From Roseibium aggregatum (GTDB lineage: Bacteria > Pseudomonadota > Alphaproteobacteria > Rhizobiales > Stappiaceae), in assembly GCF_017309185.1 (NCBI RefSeq), contig NZ_JAEKJZ010000005.1, positions 372,001 through 436,000 of the forward strand: 64,000 nucleotides of DNA, given 5' to 3'. A program made the position numbers and the translations under genes. Of the stretch, positions 1 through 8,790 are shown piece after piece. The notes under the pieces were generated by a model. The model made no database searches. It saw only the letters and a program-made list of their open reading frames with translations, and was not told the origin of the DNA. Every line of letters starts with the position of its first letter. Position 1 is the first letter of the stretch.

Positions 1-380
1 CGCAGCAAGGCCACGATGACGCCCAGCACGATGGAGATCGGCACCGCGATCACGGCCGCGTAGGTCGCCAGAAACAGTGTGCTGACGAAACGCCCGCCGA
101 TGGCGGCGCTGACACGCTCTCCGGACACCAGGGACACGCCGAAATCTCCGGTCAAGGCACCACCCAGCCACTGCAGGTAGCGGAAGATCGCGGGCTGATC
201 GAGACCGAGCTTTTCACGCAGGGCCGCGACCGTTTCCTGAGTGGCCGCCTGGCCGAGAACGGCTTGGGCGATGTCGCCCGGGAGCAGTTCGACTGCAAAA
301 AAGATCAGGATTGAAACCACGAAAAGTGTGATCAGGCCCAAGCCGAGTCTCTTCGCGACCAGCTTCAGGATGTCCCCCAT
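1..380 (-). CDS. Peptide-type ABC transporter permease (DppB/OppB family), partial
   Basis: Inner-membrane permease subunit of a dipeptide/oligopeptide/nickel-type ABC importer; only the N-terminal 126 residues are present because the gene runs off the left edge. The start is an ATG at 378-380 preceded by a strong GGAGGGG ribosome site. Residues about 8-30 form the first membrane helix, followed by the family-typical LPGDIAQAVLG stretch, a VAALREKLGLDQP segment and a second helix near residue 105. The gene reads away from the GntR regulator at 991-1755 and is the first gene of its unit here, so any binding protein and ATPases must lie further left. The substrate cannot be told from this fragment. 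Confidence 0.85.
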   Translation of the reverse strand, partial: MGDILKLVAKRLGLGLITLFVVSILIFFAVELLPGDIAQAVLGQAATQETVAALREKLGLDQPAIFRYLQWLGGALTGDFGVSLVSGERVSAAIGGRFVSTLFLATYAAVIAVPISIVLGVIVALL

Positions 381-990
381 ATACCCCTCCGGAATAAGGA
401 AATCCGGCACTGAGAAGGACTGCCGGACATGGAATGCGGACGTTTCCGTTTCAGCCTTATGACTTGGCCTTCTTCGTCGGACGCCCGTTGTGGTGATGAT
501 TGTCAGATTGGACGGAACAAACTCTCAGACAAAACGCCTCTTGTCATCCCGTTCGTACGCATCTTTTTCAGGCTGGGTGAGTCGTCCGGTGGTTCTTGGT
601 TTCGTCATCCTGTCTCCCCTGTTCGGCCTCATGGCGCATTCGTGGAAGTGTCCCCAGCGAAGCATTTCAGGCTTTTTTGTATCTGTGATGCTCATTTACG
701 ACATCTGCCCAGCAAAACACGAACTGCCTTGCTTCGACCGTCTTGTTGAGAAATTAACCTGTAAATTCTGGCGATGTTAAACTGTCGCCTCGATATTGTG
801 CAAGGCCGCATTATTTTGCATCGATTTTTCGGGTCGCCTGTCTCCGGAAAAAGCAAAGCGCATATATTTTCATCTATTTCCGCACTTCTGAGAAACGTCA
901 GCTTGTCCGAGGTCGAATATTGCACCACCCGCTGGGGGCAAATGGAACGGATACGGCAGCGCCTTCGAGAAAACGCATGGGAAGAGGGCT
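381..990. other. Intergenic region without a convincing gene
   Basis: About 610 bases between the leftward permease and the 3' end of the GntR regulator gene. Short open frames exist on both strands but none has a recognisable domain, good ribosome site or convincing codon use. The region must hold the promoter of the permease operon and the 3' end of the regulator transcript; I see no clear stem-loop terminator. Confidence 0.5.
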
Positions 991-1755
991 CTATTGTTCG
1001 GAACGCGTCCGCATGGCCGCCCGTTCAAGCATGTATTTTTCCGCTTCGATCATATGACCGCGCATGATCATGCGCGACAGCTCCGCGTCACCCGCCTTGA
1101 TCGCTCTGAGCAAGCGAACCTGATAGTGCAGCCCGGTCTCCCTTAGGGACGGGTTCGGTTCCTTGTAGATCGACCGGCACACCGTCATGTCGCGCAGGAG
1201 GCTGAGCAGAAACGAGCAGGTAAAGGCCAGGATCGGGTTGGCGCAGTGGCGGGTGAGTTCCTCGTGAAAATCGAGTTCGGCCAGCCGCTGGGCATATTCT
1301 TCTTCGGCCGTTTTCGGCTCGTCCTCGTAAAGCCGGATGCAGCCCTGCAATGCCTGAAACGCGCCATCCGTCAGATTGCCCGCGACGGCGGCGGCCAGCT
1401 CCGGTTCGAGCTGTTTGCGCAACGTGTAGATGTCCGCGATCGACGGCGGATCGAACAGGAAGAGATTGTCCAGAAGACGTATGGCTTCGCCCGGTTCCAC
1501 CGAGGCCACGAACACGCCGCCGCCCGGACCGCTTTTCGTGCTGATCAGCCCCTGGAACTCCAGAACCTTGAGCGCTTCGCGCAAGGTTCCGCGGGAAACG
1601 CCTACGGTTTCAGGCAGGAGCCAGTCGGCGGGGATCTTCTCTCCCGGTCTCAATCCCACCGCGACGATCTGCTCCCGGATCTGCTGGGCGACCATATCGG
1701 GTCGCCGCAGCCGTTTTCCGGTTCTCGCGCAGACGGGGCCTTCCATAATGTTCAT
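991..1755 (-). CDS. GntR-family regulator, FadR/FCD subfamily
   Basis: Predicted DNA-binding repressor or activator of 254 residues. The N-terminal winged helix (about residues 18-85) carries the GntR signature GVSRGTLREALKVLEFQGLI. The C-terminal part (about 95-240) is an all-helical FCD ligand domain with its typical E.A...A..N and FH..L metal/effector residues. The start is the ATG at 1753-1755, which overlaps the TGA of the upstream ATPase gene as ATGA; a longer upstream frame lacks this coupling. It is the last gene of the ABC transporter operon, so it probably responds to the imported compound and acts on the promoter at 7400-7545. The effector is unknown. Confidence 0.85.
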   Translation of the reverse strand: MNIMEGPVCARTGKRLRRPDMVAQQIREQIVAVGLRPGEKIPADWLLPETVGVSRGTLREALKVLEFQGLISTKSGPGGGVFVASVEPGEAIRLLDNLFLFDPPSIADIYTLRKQLEPELAAAVAGNLTDGAFQALQGCIRLYEDEPKTAEEEYAQRLAELDFHEELTRHCANPILAFTCSFLLSLLRDMTVCRSIYKEPNPSLRETGLHYQVRLLRAIKAGDAELSRMIMRGHMIEAEKYMLERAAMRTRSEQ

Positions 1756-2774
1756 CCCAATGTCTCTGCCCTGACCAGGGGACGATGGCAAGCCGCGATG
1801 TGGCTTGGGGATCCGCCTTGGGCCTCATCCGGCGACGGCTTTTGCTTCAGGCACAAATCGCTCTGCCTGGCGCAGCGGGCAGCGAAAGCGCAGCCGATCG
1901 GCGGATTGTAAGGATCGGGCAACTCGGCCGAGGCGTCCTCGGCCAGGAGATCGCGGCGTCCCGGAGCGGGTGCGGAACGCATCAGCAGGTCGGTATAGGG
2001 GTGGAGCGGCGTTCTGAAGATGTCCCGTGCCGGACCGAGTTCGGCCATGCGGCCGAAATACATGACCGCCACCCGGTCGCTGACGCTTTCCACCACGGAA
2101 AGATCGTGACTGATGAAGATGTAAGTCAGGCCGAAGTCCGCCTTGAGCTTGTCGAGCAGGTTCAGAACCTGGGCCTGCACCGACACATCGAGGGCGGACA
2201 CCGGTTCGTCCAGAACGATCAGCTCGGGCCCGGCCGCGAGCGCGCGGGCAATCCCGATCCGCTGTGCCTGGCCGCCGGAAAACTCGTGCGGATACCGCTC
2301 CAGGAATTCCGGTGCCAGGTTGACCGCCTGGAGAAGCTCCGCCAGCCGCGCTTCGCGATCGTCAGCGTTCAGTTCCGTCAGGTGTTTCAGCGGGGCTTCC
2401 AGGATCGTGCGGATGGTCTTGCGCGGATTGAGCGAAGCGACCGGGTCCTGAAAGACGTACTGGATCTTGCGCGCGAGCGCCTTCCGGTCCCGCTTGGCGA
2501 GCGCCGAAAGATCCTCGCCGTTGAAGGTGATGGTCCCGCCGGTCGGCAGGTCGAGCCCGACCACCAGGCGGGCGAGGGTGGACTTGCCGCAGCCCGATTC
2601 CCCGACAACGCCGAGGGTCTCGCCTTTCCTGACGTCGAGACTGAGCCCCTGTACCGCGTGAACCGCCGGCTCGCGTCCGCCGAAGAGCTTGCGCGCCCCG
2701 CCGAAGACCCGTTCGACCTCGGAGATTGTCAGCAGCGCGGGGTTGTCCGCCATCCAGACTTCCGGTCCGTTCAT
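1752..2774 (-). CDS. Peptide ABC transporter ATPase (DppF/OppF type)
   Basis: Cytoplasmic nucleotide-binding subunit, 340 residues. Walker A GESGCGKST lies near residue 57, the ABC signature FSGGQAQRIGIARAL near 165 and Walker B LIVLDEPVSALD near 185. The C-terminal part has the oligopeptide-type extension with a cysteine cluster (CAFAARCARQSDLC). The start at 2774 overlaps the TGA of the preceding permease-ATPase fusion (ATGA), indicating translational coupling. It supplies the second ATPase of the importer whose first ATPase is fused to the permease upstream. It ends with another ATGA overlap into the GntR gene. Confidence 0.92.
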   Translation of the reverse strand: MNGPEVWMADNPALLTISEVERVFGGARKLFGGREPAVHAVQGLSLDVRKGETLGVVGESGCGKSTLARLVVGLDLPTGGTITFNGEDLSALAKRDRKALARKIQYVFQDPVASLNPRKTIRTILEAPLKHLTELNADDREARLAELLQAVNLAPEFLERYPHEFSGGQAQRIGIARALAAGPELIVLDEPVSALDVSVQAQVLNLLDKLKADFGLTYIFISHDLSVVESVSDRVAVMYFGRMAELGPARDIFRTPLHPYTDLLMRSAPAPGRRDLLAEDASAELPDPYNPPIGCAFAARCARQSDLCLKQKPSPDEAQGGSPSHIAACHRPLVRAETLG

Positions 2775-4708
2775 GCCGCGGCTCCTTCGCTCAGGGGATG
2801 GAGGCAGCGCACGCCCCGCTCGCCATCGGATGTGACGAGTTCGATTTCGCCCGTCCGGCAATCCGGCTTCACGCGCGGGCAGCGGTCGGCGAAGGCGCAG
2901 CCGTCCGGCAGGTTGTTGACCACCGGCGGCCGACCGGCGATGGCGTCGAGCCGACGGTCCGGCTGACCCAGCACCGGCACGCACTCGATCAGCTTCGCCG
3001 TATAGGGGTGTTGCGGATTGTTGAGGACGTCCTCCGTCGTTCCGGTTTCCACGATCCGTCCCGCATACATGACCGCCACCCGGTCGCAGAGCGCGGAGAC
3101 GACGCCGAAATCGTGCGTGATGAACAGGATCGCCGCGTTCCGCTCCCGGCGAAGACCGTTCATCAGGGTCAGGATCTGGGACTGCACCGTGACGTCGAGC
3201 GCCGTCGTCGGTTCGTCGGCGATCAGGACCCTTGCGTCGTTGGCGAGCGCCATGGCGATACAGACCCGCTGGCGCATGCCGCCGGAGAGTTCGTGCGGAT
3301 AAGCGGACAGGCGTTCCTTCGCGTTCGGAATGCGCACCAGCGAGAGCAGTTCGATGGCCCGTGCGGTTGCCTCCTTGCCGGAGAGCGGCTGGTGGGTGGT
3401 GATCGCCTCCTTGAGCTGGTCGCCGACGGTAAAGAGCGGGTGCAGGGTCGACAGCGGGTCCTGGAACACATAGGCGACCGATCCGCCGCGCAGTTTGCGG
3501 ATGCGCTTGTCGCTCGCGGCGAACAGGTCTTCGCCCTCAAGATAGGCCGCGCCTCCGGCGATGCGCCCCGGCGGCGTCGGCACCAGGCCCATGATCGACA
3601 TGGCGGTCACGGATTTGCCCGATCCGGATTCGCCGACAAGCCCCAGGCATTCGCCGTCCTTCAGACCGAGGCTGACCCCGCCGACGGCCTTGTAGACGGA
3701 CGTGCCGATCTGGAATTCCGTGCGCATCTCGCGCACGTCCAGAAGGGCTGCCTGACCGGAGGGCGGCGGCACTTCGGAGTTGCCGCGTTCCACGGCGGTG
3801 CGCGCGACCGGCCGGGTGAGGGATCCGGCGCGCAGGCGCGGATCGAGAATATCGCGGACACCGTCGCCGAAGAGGTTGATGCTCATGACCAGCACGAAGA
3901 TCATCAGGCCCGGAACGATCGACACATGGGGTGCGGTGAACAGGATCTTGCGGCCTTCGCCGAGCATGGAGCCTAGATCGGCCTGTGGTGGCTGGGCGCC
4001 GAGCCCCAGGAAGGAGAGGCCGGCGGTTTCCAGGATCATCCAGCCCACCGTGGTCGACATGGTGATGACGATGACGGGCAGGACGTTCGGCAGGATTTCG
4101 ATAAACAGGATCTGCGCGGGCGACTTTCCGGACAGGCGCGCCGCGTCGACGAATTCCCGCCGGGAGAGCCCCAGCGTGATGCCGCGAATGTTGCGGGCGA
4201 AGAACGGAATGTTCACCAGCGCGATGGCGTAGAGTGCGTTGAGAAGGCCGGGCCCGAGAACGGCCACGATGGCAAGCGCGAGCAGGATGTAAGGGAAGGC
4301 CATGACCATGTCGATGCCGCGCATGATCAGCGTATCGGTGCGTCCACCGGCGTAGCCTGCGACGAGGCCGAGCAGGGATCCGAAGAATGCCGCGATGATC
4401 GTTGCGGACAAACCGACGGCGAGCGAGACCTGTGTCCCCCAGATCAGCCGGGACAGGAGATCCCGCCCCAGGTGGTCCGTTCCAAGAAGGTGTCCTTCGC
4501 TGAAGACAGGCAACAGCCGGTTGGCCGGCGCGGTGACGTCCGGATCGGGCAGCGGAAGAATGGGGGCTGCCAGCGCGATCAGGCAGATCGCCACCAGGAG
4601 GACCAGCCCGGTTGTCGCCAGCGTGTTGTTGAGGAGCAGCGCCAGCGTGCCGGGACGTGAGGATTTTTGCTTCGGCTTTGCCTGGGCGGTCAGTGCGGTG
4701 TCCGTCAT
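2771..4708 (-). CDS. Fused ABC permease (DppC type) and ATPase (DppD type)
   Basis: A 645-residue two-domain protein. Residues about 1-300 are a DppC-like permease with five to six membrane helices, the GTDHLGRDLLSR motif and the cytoplasmic EAA-like loop (RREFVDAARLSGKSP). Residues about 320-645 are a DppD/OppD ATPase with GESGSGKS (near 359), LSGGMRQRV (near 473), VLIADEPTTALD (near 493) and the C-terminal CAFADRCPRVKPDC cluster. The start at 4708 shares one base with the stop of the upstream permease (TGATG). These domains are usually separate proteins; no stop or frameshift separates them here, so the fusion looks real. Permease-ATPase fusions are known in some alphaproteobacterial peptide transporters. 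Confidence 0.9.
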   Translation of the reverse strand: MTDTALTAQAKPKQKSSRPGTLALLLNNTLATTGLVLLVAICLIALAAPILPLPDPDVTAPANRLLPVFSEGHLLGTDHLGRDLLSRLIWGTQVSLAVGLSATIIAAFFGSLLGLVAGYAGGRTDTLIMRGIDMVMAFPYILLALAIVAVLGPGLLNALYAIALVNIPFFARNIRGITLGLSRREFVDAARLSGKSPAQILFIEILPNVLPVIVITMSTTVGWMILETAGLSFLGLGAQPPQADLGSMLGEGRKILFTAPHVSIVPGLMIFVLVMSINLFGDGVRDILDPRLRAGSLTRPVARTAVERGNSEVPPPSGQAALLDVREMRTEFQIGTSVYKAVGGVSLGLKDGECLGLVGESGSGKSVTAMSIMGLVPTPPGRIAGGAAYLEGEDLFAASDKRIRKLRGGSVAYVFQDPLSTLHPLFTVGDQLKEAITTHQPLSGKEATARAIELLSLVRIPNAKERLSAYPHELSGGMRQRVCIAMALANDARVLIADEPTTALDVTVQSQILTLMNGLRRERNAAILFITHDFGVVSALCDRVAVMYAGRIVETGTTEDVLNNPQHPYTAKLIECVPVLGQPDRRLDAIAGRPPVVNNLPDGCAFADRCPRVKPDCRTGEIELVTSDGERGVRCLHPLSEGAAA

Positions 4709-5652
4709 CAGCGCAACCTCGGGTCCAGCAGGGTCTGCACGACGTCGGCGAGCAGATTGAAGAGAACATAGGCGGCGGCGACCACGAGGACGCCGCCCTG
4801 GACCAGAAGAAGGTCGCGGGTGGAAATCGCCTTCACCAGCATGGAGCCGACGCCGGGCCACTGGAAAACGGTCTCGATATAGACCGCGCCGCCGATCACG
4901 AAACCGGCCTGGATACCGATCACCGGCACGACGCTGACCAGCGCGGACTTGAACGCGTGCTTGTAGATGACCTTGCGTTCCGAAAGACCCTTGGCGCGGG
5001 CGGTGCGGATATAGTCCTGGCGCAGGACCTCCAGCATGGCGGTCCGGGTGAGCCGGGCGATGACGCCCGTCGCGACCACCGAGAGCGTCAGGGCGGGCAG
5101 GGTCAGGTGGTAGAGCAGATCCGGCAGATCGCCGCCGCCGTAGATCGCATACATGCCGGAGGCCGGAAACAGCTTCAGATTGACCGCAAAGATCAGGATC
5201 AGGAGCAGGCCGAGCCAGAAGGACGGGGTCGAAATGCCGATCAGAACGAGCAGGGTGATGATCTTGTCGGCCCAGCCGTATTGGCGGACGGCGGAAACGA
5301 TGCCCGCGAGAAGGCCGAGGATGGAGCACAACACGAGCGAGGTACCGGCCAGAATGAGCGTCGCTGAAAACCGTTCGAGTACCTCGTCGAGAACCGGCCG
5401 GTTGAGCGTGTAGGAGCGGCCGAGATCACCTTGAAACAGGTTGCCGAGCCAGATGAAATATTGCTCCAAAAGTGACTTGTCGAGGCCTAGGTCCTTGTTG
5501 AGCTTGGCGACATTTTCCGGTGTGGCGTAGGAGCCGAGGATGGCGGTTGCCGGATCGCCGGGGATCATGGCCATGATCAGGAAGACGATGATCGTCAGCC
5601 CGAACAGCACCGGTATGGCGGCCAGCAGGCGCTTGGCGATATAGGCGGCCAT
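4708..5652 (-). CDS. Peptide ABC transporter permease (DppB type)
   Basis: Inner-membrane permease of 314 residues, the usual DppB length. The N-terminal helix (residues 9-30) is followed by the IPGDPATAILG motif and five further helices. The EAA-like loop reads LRQDYIRTARAKGLSERKVI, as in DppB proteins. It pairs with the DppC-like half of the next gene, with which it overlaps by one base. It lies 187 bases downstream of the binding-protein gene, a gap that holds a perfect inverted repeat which may lower downstream expression relative to the binding protein. Confidence 0.92.
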   Translation of the reverse strand: MAAYIAKRLLAAIPVLFGLTIIVFLIMAMIPGDPATAILGSYATPENVAKLNKDLGLDKSLLEQYFIWLGNLFQGDLGRSYTLNRPVLDEVLERFSATLILAGTSLVLCSILGLLAGIVSAVRQYGWADKIITLLVLIGISTPSFWLGLLLILIFAVNLKLFPASGMYAIYGGGDLPDLLYHLTLPALTLSVVATGVIARLTRTAMLEVLRQDYIRTARAKGLSERKVIYKHAFKSALVSVVPVIGIQAGFVIGGAVYIETVFQWPGVGSMLVKAISTRDLLLVQGGVLVVAAAYVLFNLLADVVQTLLDPRLR

Positions 5653-5712
5653 TGTCTCTCCCTTTTCGCAGAGCCCGGAACATGAGACTGCGGCTTTGCC
5701 TCTTGCTCCAGG

Positions 5713-5735
5713 TCCCTCTCCCGATGGGAGAGGGA
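5713..5735. repeat. 10-bp perfect inverted repeat between binding protein and permease genes
   Basis: TCCCTCTCCC and GGGAGAGGGA separated by GAT form a tight stem-loop. CTCTCCC-type palindromes are a common dispersed intergenic element in alphaproteobacteria. The position, just downstream of a highly expressed binding-protein gene and before the permease, fits an mRNA-stabilising or partial terminator role. Confidence 0.7.
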
Positions 5736-5839
5736 GTAGTCACTGCCAATTGCGGACGCCCTGCCTTTTCAACGAAAAAACGAGGGCGTGGATACGAAAA
5801 TCCCGGCAGGCCGAATGACCCGCCGGGATTGAAAGAGAT

Positions 5840-7399
5840 TTACTGAGGCTTCTTGACCTTCTGCAGCATCAGGAAGAAGGACGGTTGCAGCTTGAAGTCT
5901 TCCACGGCCGCCTTGATGACGGCGTTCTGCTTCCAGTTGGCGACGAAGACCCAGGGAGCGTCTTCCTGCACGATTTCCTGCATTTCCTTGTAGAGCTTGG
6001 CGCGCTCGTCCTGGTCGGTGACCTCGCGGGCCTTCTCCAGAAGTTCGTCCACCTTGGCGTTGGAGTAATAGCCGGAGTTGAAGCCGCCCTTGTCGGGCAT
6101 CGCCTCGGTGCGCAGCGCCAGGAAGGGCAGTGTGTCCGGATCGTTGGTCATCCAGGCCATTTCCGCCATGCCGGCCTTGCCTTCAAGGCCCGGGTTCACC
6201 TTGCCGAGGAAGGTGTTCCACTCGTAGGTTTCGATCTTGACGTTCATGCCGACCGCCTGGAGATCCGCCTGAATGGCCGTGCCCATGGCGATGGGGTCGA
6301 GCATGCCGGAGCCGCCCTCGGTCACATAGAAGGTCACTTCCTCGCCGTTGTAGCCGGCTTCCTTCAGAAGTTCCTTGGCCTTTTCCGGATCGTACGGGTA
6401 GGGCTCCAGGCCTTCGTTATAGGCCCACGCGAAGGCCGGAGGGGTCGGTCCGGCTGCGACTTCGGCCGTGCCCTGGAGGATATTCTCGACCAGCGCCTGC
6501 TTGTTGATCGCGTAGTTGGCGGCCTGACGGGCGAGCTTGTTGTCGAACGGCGCTTCCTTGGCGTTCAGGATCAGGAACCAGACGTGGGGGCCGGCCTGTT
6601 CCAGGACCTTGAAGGTAGAGTCTGACTTGAACTGCTGAAGGCTGTCCGGCGGGACTTCGACCATGACGTCCAGGCCGCCGGAGAGCATTTCGGCGATCCT
6701 CGTGTTGGCGTCGGTGATCGGGCGGTAGATGATTGCTTCAAGTTCAGGCGCACCGTCCCAATAGGCGTCGTTCTTGACGACAACGGTTTTGGCGTTGGCA
6801 TCCCATTCCGCGAACTTGTAGGCGCCGGTTCCCGAGGGGTTCCTGCCGAAATCCTTGCCGAATTTTTCCACTGCGGCCGGAGAAACGATCAATCCGGTCG
6901 GATAGGCGAGGTTGGAGAGGAACGGCGCATAGGGGGCGCTCAGCTTGAAGGTGACCGTCAGGTCGTCATCGGCGGTCACGTCCTCGACCGTGGAGAAGAA
7001 GAAGGACAGCGGGAAGGGGCCGGTGTCGTGATAGGGGTGTTTCTCGTCGAGCATGCGGTCGAAGTTGAACTTCACCGCTTCCGCGTTGAACGGCGAACCG
7101 TCGTGGAAGGTGACGCCTTCCTTGAGCTTGAAGGTATAGGTCTTGCCATCGTCGGAGATGGTCCAGCTTTCGGCGAGCGACGGCTCGACTTCCAGAGTAC
7201 CGTCCTTGTAGCGGACAAGCCCGTCATACATGTTCACCAGAATGCGGAAATCGTTGACCGCCGTAACCGCGTGCGGGTCGAGCGACTTGGGTTCCGCGAT
7301 CTGACCGACCACCAGAACATTGGGAGGCGTTTGCGCGTACGACTGCGGCGCAAAGGCCAGAAAGGCCGAGGCGAGCGCCGCGGCTAGAAACTTTCTCAT
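5840..7399 (-). CDS. Periplasmic substrate-binding protein, peptide/opine ABC type (SBP family 5)
   Basis: Secreted solute receptor of 519 residues. A Sec signal peptide covers about residues 1-23, with cleavage expected after QSYA. The mature part begins with the family-5 pattern (AEPKSLDPHAVTA, ESWTISDDGKTYTFKLKEGV, TFHDGSPFNAEAVKFNFDRM), as in DppA, OppA and NikA-like proteins. The ATG at 7397-7399 sits 6 bases after AAGGGGA; the ATG two codons upstream lies almost on that site and is less likely. It is the first gene of the importer operon and is divergent from an M20 amidohydrolase. The ligand is not evident; a peptide, N-acyl or N-carbamoyl amino acid would fit the neighbour. Confidence 0.92.
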   Translation of the reverse strand: MRKFLAAALASAFLAFAPQSYAQTPPNVLVVGQIAEPKSLDPHAVTAVNDFRILVNMYDGLVRYKDGTLEVEPSLAESWTISDDGKTYTFKLKEGVTFHDGSPFNAEAVKFNFDRMLDEKHPYHDTGPFPLSFFFSTVEDVTADDDLTVTFKLSAPYAPFLSNLAYPTGLIVSPAAVEKFGKDFGRNPSGTGAYKFAEWDANAKTVVVKNDAYWDGAPELEAIIYRPITDANTRIAEMLSGGLDVMVEVPPDSLQQFKSDSTFKVLEQAGPHVWFLILNAKEAPFDNKLARQAANYAINKQALVENILQGTAEVAAGPTPPAFAWAYNEGLEPYPYDPEKAKELLKEAGYNGEEVTFYVTEGGSGMLDPIAMGTAIQADLQAVGMNVKIETYEWNTFLGKVNPGLEGKAGMAEMAWMTNDPDTLPFLALRTEAMPDKGGFNSGYYSNAKVDELLEKAREVTDQDERAKLYKEMQEIVQEDAPWVFVANWKQNAVIKAAVEDFKLQPSFFLMLQKVKKPQ

Positions 7400-7428
7400 G
7401 ACCATTCCCCTTGTTGTTTCTGGCTATT

Positions 7429-7446
7429 AATTAATCATGATTAATT
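7429..7446. promoter_or_regulatory. Perfect 18-bp palindrome, candidate operator
   Basis: AATTAATCATGATTAATT is its own reverse complement. It lies 30 bases upstream of the binding-protein start and about 100 bases before the divergent amidohydrolase, so one site could control both units. The GntR regulator at the end of the ABC operon is the obvious candidate binder, by inference only. Confidence 0.55.
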
Positions 7447-7544
7447 GCACGGCTTCAAGAATTATTTCATACTAATTGTGCCTGAGGGTCCTGACTCCAG
7501 AGCCGGAAAAGCGCTTAAGCGCGGATAAATAGGGGGAAATTCCG

Positions 7545-8786
7545 ATGCGGCGGCCCGCTGTCAAAATCGATCTTCAACGGCTGAAAACGCTTTTGGACGG
7601 GGTGAACAGCTTCGGTTTCGACGACGACACCGGAGGCTACAACCGGCCGGGTTTTTCGAAAGCGGACATCGACTGCCGGGAATGGTTCGCAGCCCAGATG
7701 GAGGCGGACGGGCTGAGCGTTTCGACGGACTGCGTTATGAACCTGTTCGCTCGCTACGGTCCGGCGGAAGGGCCTTGCATCATGGTGGGCTCGCATACGG
7801 ACACCGTGGTCAATGGCGGGGCGTTCGATGGCTCGCTCGGGGCATGCGTGGCGCTTGAATGCGTCCGCTGCATGAAGGAGGCGGGGATCGTGCCGCAAAC
7901 CGCCGTCGAGGTCGTCGTCACTTCGGAAGAGGAAGGCCGTTTCGGCGGTATGCTCGGCTCCCAGACCATCACCGGACAGGTGACGCCGGACTGGGTCGCG
8001 CAGGCCAGCGACGCGGAGGGGACACTTCTGAGCGACGCGATGCGCCGGCGGGGTCTGGATCCCCTGGAAATTCCGCAAGCCGCTCGCCCGCCCGGCTCGG
8101 TCAAGGCGTTTCTGGAGCTTCATATCGAACAGGGACCCGTTCTGGAAAGAAGCGGGACGCCCATCGGTATTGCCGACCGGGTCTCCGGCGTCTGCTACCT
8201 GGAGGTCGAATTCCAGGGTATCGCCAATCATTCGGGCACGACGCCGATGGACCTGCGCTCCGATGCCTTCGCCGGGCTGGCGGAGCTGGCGGTCGCCATT
8301 CCGGACATCATCCGGGACAAAGGCACGGGTCAGAGCCGGATCACCATCGGGCACGTGACGCTTACCCCCAATCATCCGCACACGGTCCCGGGTCAGGCTG
8401 TCTTCTCGATCATCCTGCGGGATACGTCGGAGGAGATCATGCGCCTGCTGCGCGCCGACCTGGAAGCCCGGGCCACCGGGGTCGCGGCCCGGCATGGTCT
8501 GGGCATCAAGATCACGGAAAAGAGCTGGCTGGCGCCGGTGATGCTCGATCCGGATATCGCGGCGAGGCTGGAAGTGCTGGCACAGGCCCATGGGCTGAAG
8601 GCGGTGCGAATGCCCTCCGGCGCCGGTCACGATGCCCAGACCATGCAGGCGTTTTGCCCGGCGGGACTGATCTTCGTACCGAGCCGCAACGGGATCAGTC
8701 ATGCCCCGGAGGAACACAGCGACTGGGAAGACATCGAACAGGGGGCGAACCTGTTCCTTCAGGCGCTGATCGAAATGAGTGCCTGA
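7545..8786 (+). CDS. M20-family zinc amidohydrolase (N-carbamoyl-amino-acid hydrolase/allantoate amidohydrolase-like)
   Basis: Cytoplasmic binuclear metallohydrolase of 413 residues cleaving an amide or ureido bond of a small amino-acid derivative. Metal-site motifs are all present: GSHTDTV (near residue 83), the EEEGRF general-base/metal segment (near 128), LHIEQGP (near 193), GAGHDAQTM (near 361) and GISHAPEEHS (near 385). These fit the HyuC/AllC branch rather than ordinary M20 peptidases. Start ATG follows an AGGGGGAAA site. It is divergent from the ABC importer operon across a shared palindrome, which suggests that it acts on the imported compound. The exact substrate is unresolved. Confidence 0.85.
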   Translation: MRRPAVKIDLQRLKTLLDGVNSFGFDDDTGGYNRPGFSKADIDCREWFAAQMEADGLSVSTDCVMNLFARYGPAEGPCIMVGSHTDTVVNGGAFDGSLGACVALECVRCMKEAGIVPQTAVEVVVTSEEEGRFGGMLGSQTITGQVTPDWVAQASDAEGTLLSDAMRRRGLDPLEIPQAARPPGSVKAFLELHIEQGPVLERSGTPIGIADRVSGVCYLEVEFQGIANHSGTTPMDLRSDAFAGLAELAVAIPDIIRDKGTGQSRITIGHVTLTPNHPHTVPGQAVFSIILRDTSEEIMRLLRADLEARATGVAARHGLGIKITEKSWLAPVMLDPDIAARLEVLAQAHGLKAVRMPSGAGHDAQTMQAFCPAGLIFVPSRNGISHAPEEHSDWEDIEQGANLFLQALIEMSA

Positions 8787-8790
8787 CACA

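Noticed and set aside
381-990. Small genes in the gap left of the GntR regulator
   Set aside because: The short frames overlap each other and lack ribosome sites and recognisable motifs.
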